Source of the DNA: Spirochaetaceae bacterium
Lineage (GTDB): Bacteria > Spirochaetota > Spirochaetia > Treponematales > Breznakiellaceae
Assembly (NCBI GenBank): GCA_031278295.1
Contig: JAITKQ010000137.1
Span: 1 to 15,350 of the forward strand
Direction: 5' to 3'
DNA: 15,350 bases
Under the pieces are notes generated by a model. The model saw only the letters and a list, made by a program, of their open reading frames with translations. It did not search any database and had not been told where the DNA came from. This document shows positions 1-6,217 of the stretch, in pieces. Position 1 is the stretch's first letter, and the number at the start of each line of letters is the position of its first letter. The translations under genes were made by a program, and so were the position numbers.

Positions 1-1
1 A

Positions 2-59
2 GACTTGTTCAAGAACCCGTGGGCTTTTGCCCACATTCAAATAGGTTCTTGAACAAGTC
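2..59. repeat. 16-bp perfect inverted repeat with nested hairpin
   Basis: GACTTGTTCAAGAACC (2-17) is repeated as its exact reverse complement at 44-59. Inside it lies a second perfect stem, GTGGGC (19-24) with GCCCAC (29-34), around a TTTT loop. The two stems make one long nested structure that ends just before the repeat element at 64. It could be the end of a small repeat element, or a transcript-end structure for a gene left of the window. No T-rich tail follows on the plus strand, so a classical terminator is not well supported. Confidence 0.7.
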
Positions 60-63
60 CAAT

Positions 64-119
64 GAGCTCTCTCCTTGGGGCAACGATGATTGGCCTCAAG
101 TTAATCAGCGTTGCCCTAA
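64..119 (+). repeat. Dispersed repeat element, copy 1 (hairpin-forming)
   Basis: Positions 64-110 match 2665-2598 in inverted orientation. The first 27 bases agree at 20 positions and the last 19 (GGCCTCAAGTTAATCAGCG, 92-110) agree exactly; copy 2 carries about 21 extra bases between these blocks. Copy 1 folds into a long hairpin: 75-85 pairs with 109-119 (one G:T), then 87-91 with 103-107, with an 11-base loop. It lies in the leader of metC, so it could act on RNA, but it is more simply a member of an intergenic repeat family. Confidence 0.6.
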
Positions 120-154
120 CAAAAAATGGTAGTAGCCCCCTGCCGCTTTCCGTA

Positions 155-169
155 CCCCCCCCCCCCCCC
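155..169. repeat. Homopolymeric C15 tract upstream of metC
   Basis: Fifteen consecutive C residues lie 75 bp upstream of the metC start, flanked by GTA and GG. This is one of four C or G runs of 14-15 bases in the window, all between genes. Long C/G runs are prone to slipped-strand length change, and in Treponema pallidum such tracts near promoters are known to modulate expression. Whether this one varies cannot be judged from a single sequence. Small length errors from sequencing are also possible. Confidence 0.9.
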
Positions 170-202
170 GGTTTTGGGATTTTACGCGCGAAGCGGAACA
201 AA

Positions 203-225
203 CTCCTAGACAAACGGGCTAGGGG
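203..225 (+). other. Small hairpin in the metC leader
   Basis: CTCCTAG (203-209) can pair with CTAGGGG (219-225), including one G:U pair, around a nine-base loop. It ends 19 bases before the metC ATG. No convincing sigma-70 -35/-10 pair, Shine-Dalgarno site, T-box or SAM riboswitch core was found in the 244-base leader, so how metC is expressed or regulated is not visible. Confidence 0.25.
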
Positions 226-244
226 CGTATACCCTCAAAATAGC

Positions 245-1405
245 ATGAAACTGGCAACCTTGCTGATACATAACGGGCACGATACGGACAGCGCGACCGG
301 GGCGCTGGGAATCCCTGTCTACCAGAGCTCCACATTTGATCGCGGCCCCGATTTTAGGCCGGACGCGCCTCCGCCGCCCGAAGGACGGCTTGACTACGAC
401 TATGCCCGTTCCGGCAACCCCACCCGGAAGGCGCTGGAAGACGCCGCCGCATTGCTGGAAGGTGGCTCCGACGGCTATGCGTTTTCCAGCGGTGTCTCGG
501 CGATAGCTTCCGTACTCGGCATACTTTCCTCAGGCGACCATGTAATCGTGGCGGAGGATATTTACGGCGGCTCGTACCGGCTGCTTAACACCTACTTTAA
601 ACGCTGGGGGCTGGAACATACGGCCATTGGCGCCCTAAACCCGGAAACGATACGCGCCGCGGTAAGGCCCTCGACAAAGGCCCTGTTCCTCGAGACCCCC
701 TCCAACCCGCTGCTGAAGATAACGGACCTGCCCGCCTGCTGCGCCGCCGCGCAGCAGGCGGGCCTGATTACCATAGTCGATAACACGTTTATGACCCCGT
801 TGTTGCAGCGCCCGCTGGAACTGGGCGCGGACATCGTTGTCCACTCCGCCACGAAATTTCTGGGCGGGCATAGCGACGTGCTGGCCGGCATCGCGGTAAC
901 AAAGACCCGTGAACTGGGCAGGCGCGTCCATGCCGTCCAGAACAGTTTCGGAGCGGTGCTTGGGCCCTGGGACTGCTTCCTTGTGGCGCGGGGCCTTAAA
1001 ACGCTCAAGGTCAGGATCGAGGCGGAGCAGGCGACGGCGGCCCGCCTTGCGGACTTTTTTTCGCGGCACAGGAATATTGAGGCGGTATACTATCCGGGCC
1101 TTGAGAGGCATCCGGGGAGGGAGGTCCACGCGGCGCAGGCGGCGGGACCCGGCGCGGTGCTTTCGTTTAGGACAAGGACCGTCGAACAGGCTTTGGGCTT
1201 TTTGGGAAAAACGCGGCTTGCCGCGCCCGCCGTGAGTCTGGGCGGGGTTGAAACGATAGCTTCTTACCCGGTGCGGATGAGTCACGCCGCAATGCCCGCC
1301 GCGGAACGGGACAGACTCGGCATAAGCCCCGCCCTGATACGGATTTCGGCGGGCCTGGAGGATGCGGACGATCTTATTGAGGATTTTGACGCGGCCCTGT
1401 CATAA
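245..1405 (+). CDS. metC: Cystathionine beta-lyase (MetC-type, PLP-dependent)
   Basis: A 386-residue cytosolic enzyme of the Cys/Met-metabolism PLP family. It is expected to split cystathionine into homocysteine, pyruvate and ammonia, the second transsulfuration step towards methionine. Visible marks are YDYARSGNPTR (51-61), which contributes Tyr/Arg cofactor contacts, FSSGVSAI (80-87), ETPSNP (150-155), the VDNTF strand (178-182) and the PLP lysine in SATKFLGGHSDVLAG (Lys204). From memory, NTFMTPLLQRPLELGADIVV, SFGAVLGPWDC and MSHAAMP follow Bacillus subtilis MetC more closely than its paralogue MetI. ATG 245 was chosen because homology begins there, although no strong ribosome site precedes it. 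The frame stays open upstream to ATG 62 across the C15 tract, but those 61 residues look like translated spacer. metI follows after 17 bp. Cystathionine gamma-lyase is the main alternative activity. Confidence 0.85.
   Translation: MKLATLLIHNGHDTDSATGALGIPVYQSSTFDRGPDFRPDAPPPPEGRLDYDYARSGNPTRKALEDAAALLEGGSDGYAFSSGVSAIASVLGILSSGDHVIVAEDIYGGSYRLLNTYFKRWGLEHTAIGALNPETIRAAVRPSTKALFLETPSNPLLKITDLPACCAAAQQAGLITIVDNTFMTPLLQRPLELGADIVVHSATKFLGGHSDVLAGIAVTKTRELGRRVHAVQNSFGAVLGPWDCFLVARGLKTLKVRIEAEQATAARLADFFSRHRNIEAVYYPGLERHPGREVHAAQAAGPGAVLSFRTRTVEQALGFLGKTRLAAPAVSLGGVETIASYPVRMSHAAMPAAERDRLGISPALIRISAGLEDADDLIEDFDAALS
730..763. repeat. 15-bp perfect inverted repeat inside metC
   Basis: GCCCGCCTGCTGCGC (730-744) is followed by a CGCC loop and the exact reverse complement (749-763). 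It encodes roughly residues 163-173 of MetC, between the ETPSNP motif and the VDNTF strand. This segment has the same length as in B. subtilis MetC as I recall it, so the palindrome appears to have arisen without insertion. The stem is almost all G:C and would be very stable in mRNA. Confidence 0.85.
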
Positions 1406-1422
1406 CTAAAAAAAGGAAAAGC

Positions 1423-2562
1423 ATGAAAACGGAAACTATACTTTTACACGGCGGGTATTCTTTCGATCCGCTTACCGGCGCGGTAAGTGCGCCGATCTAC
1501 CAGAGCGCCACGTTCAGGCATCCGGCGCTGGGCGAGTCCACCGGCTACGACTATTCGCGCGCGGTAAACCCGACTCGATCCGTACTGGAGCAGAGGCTGG
1601 CCCTGGCGGAACACGGCAAGTACGGCCTTGCTTTTTCCAGCGGAATGGGCGCAATATCTTCGCTGATCAAACTGTTCCAGCCGGGCGATAACATTATCGT
1701 TTCGGCTGATCTGTACGGCGGCACATACCGTTTGTTCAACGGGTACTACTCAAAGTATGGTTTTTCGTTTTCGTGGACCGATACAAGCGATTTTGAGCGG
1801 ATCGAGAAAGACTTTTGCCCCCAAACAAAGGCCATTTTTATAGAAACGCCGTCGAATCCGATGATGAAGGTGACGGATATCCGCCGTTGCGCCAATTTTA
1901 TCCATGAAAGGGGCGGTTTTTTGATAGTGGACAACACGTTTCTAAGCCCCTGGCTACAGAATCCGCTCGACTTAGGCGCGGACTTTGTGATTCACAGCGG
2001 CACAAAGTACCTGGCCGGGCACCACGACACGCTTTCCGGTTTCATCCTCCATTCCAACGACGAGGCGGAAGCCCGTTTGCGCGACGCCCAGATGAGCGAG
2101 GGGGCGGCCCTCGCGCCCTTCGATGCATGGCTTACGCTACGCGGCCTCAAGACGCTTGCGCTGAGGATGGACAAAGCGTCCCGTAATGCGGAAGTGATCG
2201 CCGGCTGGCTCCGCAGGCATCCTGCCGTAGAAAAGGTGTTTTGGATCGGCTTTCCCGATCATCCGCAGTACGAACTTTCCTGTTCCCAGTCACGCGGGGC
2301 GGGCGGCATGGTTTCTTTTTACATGAAGGACCCGGGTCATATCCGGGAAATACTAAAAAAAGTTTCGCTCATAATGTTTGCGGAAAGTCTGGGCGGTACC
2401 GATTCGCTGATAACCTACCCCATCATCCAAACGCACAGCGCTATACCGGAAGCGATGCGTCTTGCCGCCGGCGTAAACGACAAACTGCTCCGACTTTCAG
2501 TCGGCATAGAAGATCCGGGCGATCTGATCGCCGACCTTGACCAGGCATTCTCCCAAGGCTAA
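1423..2562 (+). CDS. metI: Cystathionine gamma-synthase / O-acylhomoserine thiolyase (MetI-type)
   Basis: A 379-residue PLP enzyme paralogous to the upstream gene. It should join cysteine to an O-acylhomoserine to make cystathionine, and relatives can also use sulfide directly to give homocysteine. Visible features are VSAPIYQSATFRH (21-33), YDYSRAVNPTR (42-52), FSSGMGAI (71-78), the DLYGGTYRLF cofactor loop (96-105), VDNTF (169-173) and the PLP lysine in HSGTKYLAGH (Lys195). The C-terminal segments FAESLGGTDSLITYP and LLRLSVGIEDPGDLI match B. subtilis MetI from memory. A purine-rich AAAAAAAGG ribosome site lies just before ATG 1423, and the gap to metC is only 17 bp, so the two form an operon. 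The order metC-metI is reversed relative to B. subtilis metI-metC. Exact substrate (acetyl- or succinylhomoserine) cannot be told from sequence. Confidence 0.83.
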   Translation: MKTETILLHGGYSFDPLTGAVSAPIYQSATFRHPALGESTGYDYSRAVNPTRSVLEQRLALAEHGKYGLAFSSGMGAISSLIKLFQPGDNIIVSADLYGGTYRLFNGYYSKYGFSFSWTDTSDFERIEKDFCPQTKAIFIETPSNPMMKVTDIRRCANFIHERGGFLIVDNTFLSPWLQNPLDLGADFVIHSGTKYLAGHHDTLSGFILHSNDEAEARLRDAQMSEGAALAPFDAWLTLRGLKTLALRMDKASRNAEVIAGWLRRHPAVEKVFWIGFPDHPQYELSCSQSRGAGGMVSFYMKDPGHIREILKKVSLIMFAESLGGTDSLITYPIIQTHSAIPEAMRLAAGVNDKLLRLSVGIEDPGDLIADLDQAFSQG

Positions 2563-2597
2563 CCCTGCGGCTTTTATCCGCGCGTAACCACCAGGGG

Positions 2598-2665
2598 CGC
2601 TGATTAACTTGAGGCCGCGTCCGGCGGCCTGTTGGCGCATCATTGTTGAGCTAAGGGGGGAGCCC
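2598..2665 (-). repeat. Dispersed repeat element, copy 2 (inverted)
   Basis: This is the inverted partner of the element at 64-110: 2598-2616 is the exact reverse complement of 92-110, and 2639-2665 matches 64-90 at 20 of 27 positions. The bases between the blocks are unique to this copy and include a 7-bp stem, AGGCCGC (2612-2618) with GCGGCCT (2624-2630). The two copies face each other across metC-metI. Confidence 0.6.
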
Positions 2666-2674
2666 GTTTTCAGC

Positions 2675-2694
2675 ATCCGGCTATGCCGGATTTT
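2675..2694 (+). terminator. Possible terminator of the metC-metI operon
   Basis: ATCCGGC (2675-2681), a TAT loop and GCCGGAT (2685-2691) form a perfect 7-bp stem that runs into a short T stretch (2691-2694). It lies 112 bp after the metI stop on the same strand. The T tract is short, so termination would be weak. The stem's 5' flank (TTTTCAGC from 2667) recurs at 14662-14669 before another imperfect hairpin, so it may instead be a repeat-element part. Confidence 0.35.
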
Positions 2695-2753
2695 GAGAAG
2701 GCGGTGGAAGAGAGGGAGAAGCGCAGCAAGCTGCCAGAACGATGGTAAACCGC

Positions 2754-2775
2754 TTAAGCCGGAATCCCGGCTTAA
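2754..2775. repeat. 9-bp perfect hairpin in the spacer after metI
   Basis: TTAAGCCGG (2754-2762), an AATC loop and CCGGCTTAA (2767-2775) form a perfect palindromic stem. No T tract follows on the plus strand. It sits between the putative terminator at 2675 and the C14 tract at 2800. The rest of the 2563-2880 spacer contains the repeat copy, a weak promoter and no convincing gene. Confidence 0.55.
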
Positions 2776-2799
2776 ACCCTAAAAAGCCGCCCCGCCGAG

Positions 2800-2813
2800 C
2801 CCCCCCCCCCCCC
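2800..2813. repeat. Homopolymeric C14 tract
   Basis: Fourteen C residues lie 67 bp upstream of the chosen start of the aminotransferase-like gene, just upstream of its candidate promoter (2832-2861). A change in tract length would move upstream DNA relative to that promoter rather than alter a reading frame. Confidence 0.9.
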
Positions 2814-2831
2814 TTGCGGGTACACGTGCGC

Positions 2832-2861
2832 TGGAAATTCATTTTGCCGGCATGGTAAAAT
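2832..2861 (+). promoter_or_regulatory. Candidate sigma-70-type promoter
   Basis: TGGAAA (2832-2837; four of six matches to TTGACA) and TAAAAT (2856-2861; five of six to TATAAT) are separated by 18 bp. Transcription would start near 2868, only about a dozen bases before the gene. The match is modest and unsupported by other data. Confidence 0.35.
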
Positions 2862-2880
2862 TCCGGATGTAGGGATGATG

Positions 2881-3636
2881 ATGGATTTGCTGCAAATGCT
2901 TCCGGATATAACACGTTTGCGCGGGTTTCGTCTGTACGGCGGGGGACGGCGTTTTGTTGACCTTTGGCAGTGCGGCGGGGCCGCGATTCTGGGGCACAAG
3001 CCGGTAAAGTTGGTACATGATGTGAAAAACGCGGCGGAGCGGGGGCTTTTCGCGCCGTTTCCAAACGCGGCGGGGCGGCGCTTTACAAACGCGCTGGCGC
3101 GGCTCTTTCCCGGCAAGGCCTTCAAAGTGTACGCGGACTGGTCCGCCGTGCCGGCTTACCGGGAACTTCCGGTATGGCGGCCGTTTTGCGCGGCAGAGAC
3201 CGGCGGCGCGTTCCGGCCAATCCTGCCGTTCCCGCTTGCCCCGGCCGTCATAGCCTGCGGTAAGGACCGTGAAAGCGACTACCCCTCCGGAGGCTTCCTG
3301 TCGCCTTTCATACTTGCCGCCGCCACACGCGCGGTTTACGACCTTTTGGCCTGGCCTGAACGCGGCCTTATGCGCTTTAGCCGTATAAAAGAGGCGTTTA
3401 ACCGGCCTGAAACCCAGGAAAACTGGCAGCCGGATGGGATTTACATCCGCCCGGTATGGGCGGATGCGGGCAAAGACTGGCCTTTGGTATTCCGCCGCTT
3501 CATGGACGGCGGTTTTTTGCTGCCGCCAAACCCGGAGGACCCGCTGATCCTCCCCGGCGAAATGTCCCCGGGCGAGGAAACGGCGCTGGCAAAGTTGTTC
3601 CGCCTGACGACGGACGAGGGCGGAAATCATTTTTAG
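2881..3636 (+). CDS. Shortened class-III-aminotransferase-like protein, function unknown
   Basis: A 251-residue protein. Its start resembles the N-terminal small domain of class-III aminotransferases: a GGGRRFVDLWQCGGAAILGHKP stretch around residues 20-42 (given here in its family sense of 'dGrr-f-Dl...GH-P'). Its tail, FMDGGFLLPPNPEDPLILPG near 210, resembles the C-terminal domain. Real family members have about 400-450 residues. The central domain that carries the cofactor aspartate and the Schiff-base lysine is not recognisable here, so catalysis as an aminotransferase is doubtful. Three consecutive ATGs occur at 2875, 2878 and 2881; the last was chosen because AGGG (2871-2874) is then six bases away. 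The opposite strand is also open over this interval, but its translation is low-complexity Arg/Gly/Ala and shows no family features. This gene is the same strand as the murC operon but 380 bp upstream of it. Alternative: a spirochaete-specific hypothetical protein with chance resemblance. Confidence 0.65.
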   Translation: MDLLQMLPDITRLRGFRLYGGGRRFVDLWQCGGAAILGHKPVKLVHDVKNAAERGLFAPFPNAAGRRFTNALARLFPGKAFKVYADWSAVPAYRELPVWRPFCAAETGGAFRPILPFPLAPAVIACGKDRESDYPSGGFLSPFILAAATRAVYDLLAWPERGLMRFSRIKEAFNRPETQENWQPDGIYIRPVWADAGKDWPLVFRRFMDGGFLLPPNPEDPLILPGEMSPGEETALAKLFRLTTDEGGNHF

Positions 3637-3646
3637 ATGAGGAAGC

Positions 3647-3769
3647 ATGCCTGACTACGGCGGTGTACAAAAAGCACCGCTGTCCGCTTTAATCATAGTC
3701 CCCCAAAAAGAAGCCGGTGTGAAACGATTTTTGGATGGGACGGTTTGTTGGTACATAATTCCGGCATAG
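3647..3769 (+). CDS. Possible 40-residue small protein or gene remnant
   Basis: ATG 3647 opens a 40-codon frame ending in TAG. A purine-rich GAGGA (3639-3643) lies just before it, though slightly close. It starts 10 bp after the preceding stop. The product has a hydrophobic stretch (SALIIVP) and ends VCWYIIPA; no family is recognised. A different frame stays open from about 3661 to the TAG near 3876 and also reads as plausible protein, so this may be a decayed, frameshifted gene instead of a real small one. The remainder of the 3637-4016 spacer holds the 94-bp repeat and a promoter candidate. Confidence 0.22.
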   Translation: MPDYGGVQKAPLSALIIVPQKEAGVKRFLDGTVCWYIIPA

Positions 3770-3841
3770 AGCCTTTGGTACAGACTCCCCGTCCCCACCG
3801 CTCTATCATTGGGGAAAAAGCCGTCGCGTACGAAACGTGCA

Positions 3842-3935
3842 AGGGAATGGAGGGGCAGCCCAAGGGTCTTGCCTAGCGGAGCCCCGCAAAGCCCGGTTTC
3901 CGGCACGAAGTGCCGGAAATGCGCCCAAAATACAT
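3842..3935 (+). repeat. 94-bp dispersed repeat, copy 1
   Basis: Nearly identical to 15201-15293 in the same orientation; most differences fall in the first 40 bases, and the segment 3880-3931 is almost unchanged. It contains a perfect 10-bp hairpin, TTTCCGGCAC (3897-3906), GAA loop, GTGCCGGAAA (3910-3919). The start motif AGGGAATGGAGGGG also occurs in degenerate form at 15158. It behaves like a REP-type intergenic element. No transposase is nearby. Confidence 0.8.
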
Positions 3936-3999
3936 GAAAAATTTTTTAAATGTAAAACCGCTGCCCCGTCCTTTTTAAGCCTTATATTTTACCGGATGG

Positions 4000-4010
4000 T
4001 ATACTATACT
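4000..4010 (+). promoter_or_regulatory. Candidate -10 region of the ABC-murC operon
   Basis: Two overlapping TATACT hexamers (4000-4005 and 4005-4010) each match TATAAT at five of six positions, in an AT-rich window (3971-4010) between GC-rich DNA. No good -35 is present at the right distance; TTATAT at 3982 is the best. If used, transcripts would start around 4012-4017, giving an almost leaderless message for the GTG start at 4017. Confidence 0.4.
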
Positions 4011-4016
4011 TGTTTT

Positions 4017-4772
4017 GTGGAAATTGTGACGGTTGAAAACCTGTCAAAGTCGTTTGGGAACCTCGCCGTTCTTAAAAACATTTCATTCGGTGTGAGGCAG
4101 GGCGAAGTGGCCGCCGTGATTGGGCCGTCCGGTTCCGGGAAGTCTACGCTGTTACGTTGCGTTACCCACCTTGAGACGGTGGACGCCGGTTCGATAACGA
4201 TAGACGGAAGCGCGATGGCGCGGGACGGGGTCTACGCCGCTCCCGCCGTGCTGAGGCAGGTTTGCCTAAAGGTGGGGCTTGTCTTTCAAAACTTCAACCT
4301 GTTTCCGCATTTTTCCGCGCTACGCAACATCACCGAGGCGCAGGTACATGTATTGAAGCGGAGCCGCGGAGAGGCGGAGAGCAGGGCAAAGGAACTCCTG
4401 GAAAAGATGGGACTTTCGGAAAAGGCCGCCGCCTACCCGTGCCAGCTTTCCGGCGGGCAACAGCAGCGCGTATCCATAGCCCGCGCCCTAGCCCTTGACC
4501 CGCTCGTTCTTTTTTTTGACGAGCCGACGAGTGCGCTCGATCCTGAACTGACAGCCGAGATTCTGCGCGTTATACGCCGCCTTGCCGCCGAAAATATGAC
4601 TATGGTGATCGTTACGCACGAGATGGCGTTTGCCCGTGAGGTTGCCGACCGTGTGCTGTTTATGGACGGCGGTGTGTTTATCGAGGAAGGTCCCGCGGCC
4701 AGCGTGATCGGTAATCCGCAGGCTGAACGTACAAAACTGTTCTTGCAGAGTCTATCCGGCCAAAACCCATGA
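4017..4772 (+). CDS. Polar amino-acid-type ABC transporter ATP-binding protein
   Basis: A 251-residue cytosolic ATPase subunit of the GlnQ/HisP group, which powers uptake of polar amino acids. It shows the Walker A motif GPSGSGKST, Q-loop FQNFNLFPH, ABC signature LSGGQQQR, Walker B LVLFFDEPTSALDP and H-loop VTHE in the usual order, with the family-typical length. GTG 4017 is chosen because it puts the start two residues before the expected 'IVTVENLSKSFG' opening. ATG 3996 overlaps the -10 candidate, and GTG 4026 is also possible. None has a good ribosome site. No permease or binding-protein gene is adjacent. The stop overlaps the start of murC (ATGA), so this transporter subunit is translationally coupled to a peptidoglycan gene, which is unusual. 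Substrate is unknown. Confidence 0.85.
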   Translation: MEIVTVENLSKSFGNLAVLKNISFGVRQGEVAAVIGPSGSGKSTLLRCVTHLETVDAGSITIDGSAMARDGVYAAPAVLRQVCLKVGLVFQNFNLFPHFSALRNITEAQVHVLKRSRGEAESRAKELLEKMGLSEKAAAYPCQLSGGQQQRVSIARALALDPLVLFFDEPTSALDPELTAEILRVIRRLAAENMTMVIVTHEMAFAREVADRVLFMDGGVFIEEGPAASVIGNPQAERTKLFLQSLSGQNP

Positions 4773-6217
4773 ATATCAAAAAAATAATAAAAGACAGAGG
4801 GAATGTTTATTTTATCGGGATAAAGGGAACCGGTATGTGCGCGCTTGCGGAACTGCTGCACAGGGCAGGGGCGCGTGTTTCAGGTTCCGACACCACCGAT
4901 GTTTTTTACACGGACGCTGTGCTGAAAGACCTGCGGATTCCATATTTTGAATCGTTTGACAGATCACATATAACGGACGAAAGCGCCCTTATCATTCACA
5001 GCGCAGCGTACAGCGCCGATAAGAATCCGGAAATGGCGGAAGCCTTGCGGCGCGGCGTCCCGCTTGTAAAGTACACGGACGCGCTGGGCGCGTACTCCGC
5101 GTTGTTCGATTCGTGCGGCGTCGCCGGGGTACACGGCAAGACCACAACGACCGCCATCGCCGGGACGCTGCTTGCGGCAGCGGAATTGCCCGTCCAGGTG
5201 CTGGCAGGAAGCGTGGTAACAAGTTTTGGCGGGCGTTCCACGATCAGCGCGGGAAACAAATACTTTGTGGCGGAAACCTGCGAATACCGCGGACATTTTT
5301 TGAGTTTTCACCCGCGCCGCGTACTTTTGACCAGCGTTGAAAGTGACCATCAGGACTTTTTCCCTACTTATGAATCGATACGCGGTGCTTTTGTCGAGTA
5401 TGGCAAACGGATAAAAAGCGGCGGCGAGTTGATATACTGCGCGGACGATCCGGGCGCGAGCGAAACGGCGGGGTTAATTCAAAAAGACCGGAGTGATGTT
5501 AAATATACCGGGTACGGATTTAACCCGGGCTGTTTTCATAAAATAAAAAATTACAGAACCGGAAACGAAGAATCGGTCTTTGAGCTTGAAGGTATTCCGT
5601 ATAGATGGCGCTTGCGCGTTCCGGGAAGGCATACGGTTTTGAATTCGGCGGGCGCTCTCGCCCTCGTAAAATCCATAGCGGACAGCGAGGAACGAGCGCT
5701 TGACGGGGAGACGCTACGAAAAATGGGCGGCGCGCTTGCTGCCTTTTCAGGCAGCAAGCGCCGTTCAGAAATAATCGGTGCGTCCGGCGGCATACTCTTC
5801 ATGGACGATTACGCACACCACCCTACGGCAATCAAAACGACGCTTGCCGGGTTAAAAGAATTCTACCGGCGTCGAAGGATTGTAGCAAGTTTTATGTCCC
5901 ACACCTATTCGCGGACGGCCGCGCTGTTTGAAGATTTTGCCGGAGCGTTTGACGCGGCGGACATTGTTTTTCTGCACAAGATATACGCTTCGGCACGGGA
6001 GCTTTACACCGGCAGTGTAACGGGCCAGGCCCTTTTTGAAAAAACAAAAACACTGCACGGCAACGTTTACTATGCCGGCGAACCGCTTGACGCGCTTGAA
6101 CCATTGACAGGAATTTTACATCCGGGTGATATTTTTATTACAATGGGAGCGGGCGATAACTGGAAACTTTGCGAGGCTTTGTTTAAATACTACAGGAACA
6201 TGGAGGGTTTGGGATGA
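4769..6217 (+). CDS. murC: UDP-N-acetylmuramate--L-alanine ligase
   Basis: A 482-residue cytosolic Mur ligase that adds L-alanine to UDP-MurNAc at the expense of ATP, the first amino acid of the peptidoglycan stem. The N-terminal nucleotide-sugar domain opens with FIGIKGTGMCALAELL (15-30) and the SGSD turn (38-41). The ATP loop is GVHGKTTTT (120-128). The central domain carries AETCEYRGHFLSF (168-180) and ESDHQDFF (191-198). GRHTVLNSAGALA (286-298) and DDYAHHPT (346-353) are the later Mur signatures. The 'ETCEY' form is typical of Firmicutes-like MurC; the close relative Mpl, a muropeptide-recycling ligase, is the alternative. Both ends overlap neighbours by ATGA, so synthesis is probably coupled to the ABC ATPase upstream and yicC downstream. 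Confidence 0.9.
   Translation: MNIKKIIKDRGNVYFIGIKGTGMCALAELLHRAGARVSGSDTTDVFYTDAVLKDLRIPYFESFDRSHITDESALIIHSAAYSADKNPEMAEALRRGVPLVKYTDALGAYSALFDSCGVAGVHGKTTTTAIAGTLLAAAELPVQVLAGSVVTSFGGRSTISAGNKYFVAETCEYRGHFLSFHPRRVLLTSVESDHQDFFPTYESIRGAFVEYGKRIKSGGELIYCADDPGASETAGLIQKDRSDVKYTGYGFNPGCFHKIKNYRTGNEESVFELEGIPYRWRLRVPGRHTVLNSAGALALVKSIADSEERALDGETLRKMGGALAAFSGSKRRSEIIGASGGILFMDDYAHHPTAIKTTLAGLKEFYRRRRIVASFMSHTYSRTAALFEDFAGAFDAADIVFLHKIYASARELYTGSVTGQALFEKTKTLHGNVYYAGEPLDALEPLTGILHPGDIFITMGAGDNWKLCEALFKYYRNMEGLG

Noticed and set aside
1..244. SAM riboswitch or T-box ahead of the methionine genes
   Set aside because: Hairpins exist, but no conserved S-box core or T-box sequence is visible, and the main hairpin belongs to a repeat that also lies downstream of the operon.
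2683..2748. A 21-codon charged open stretch (MPDFEKAVEEREKR...) after metI
   Set aside because: Too short, it starts inside a hairpin loop and has no ribosome site. It may be the tail of a decayed gene, but nothing supports that beyond its composition.
2839..3648. A 269-codon open frame on the minus strand opposite the aminotransferase-like gene
   Set aside because: Its translation is rich in Arg, Gly and Ala with no family features, as expected for the complement of a GC-rich gene. The plus-strand frame has recognisable aminotransferase-like segments and a ribosome site.
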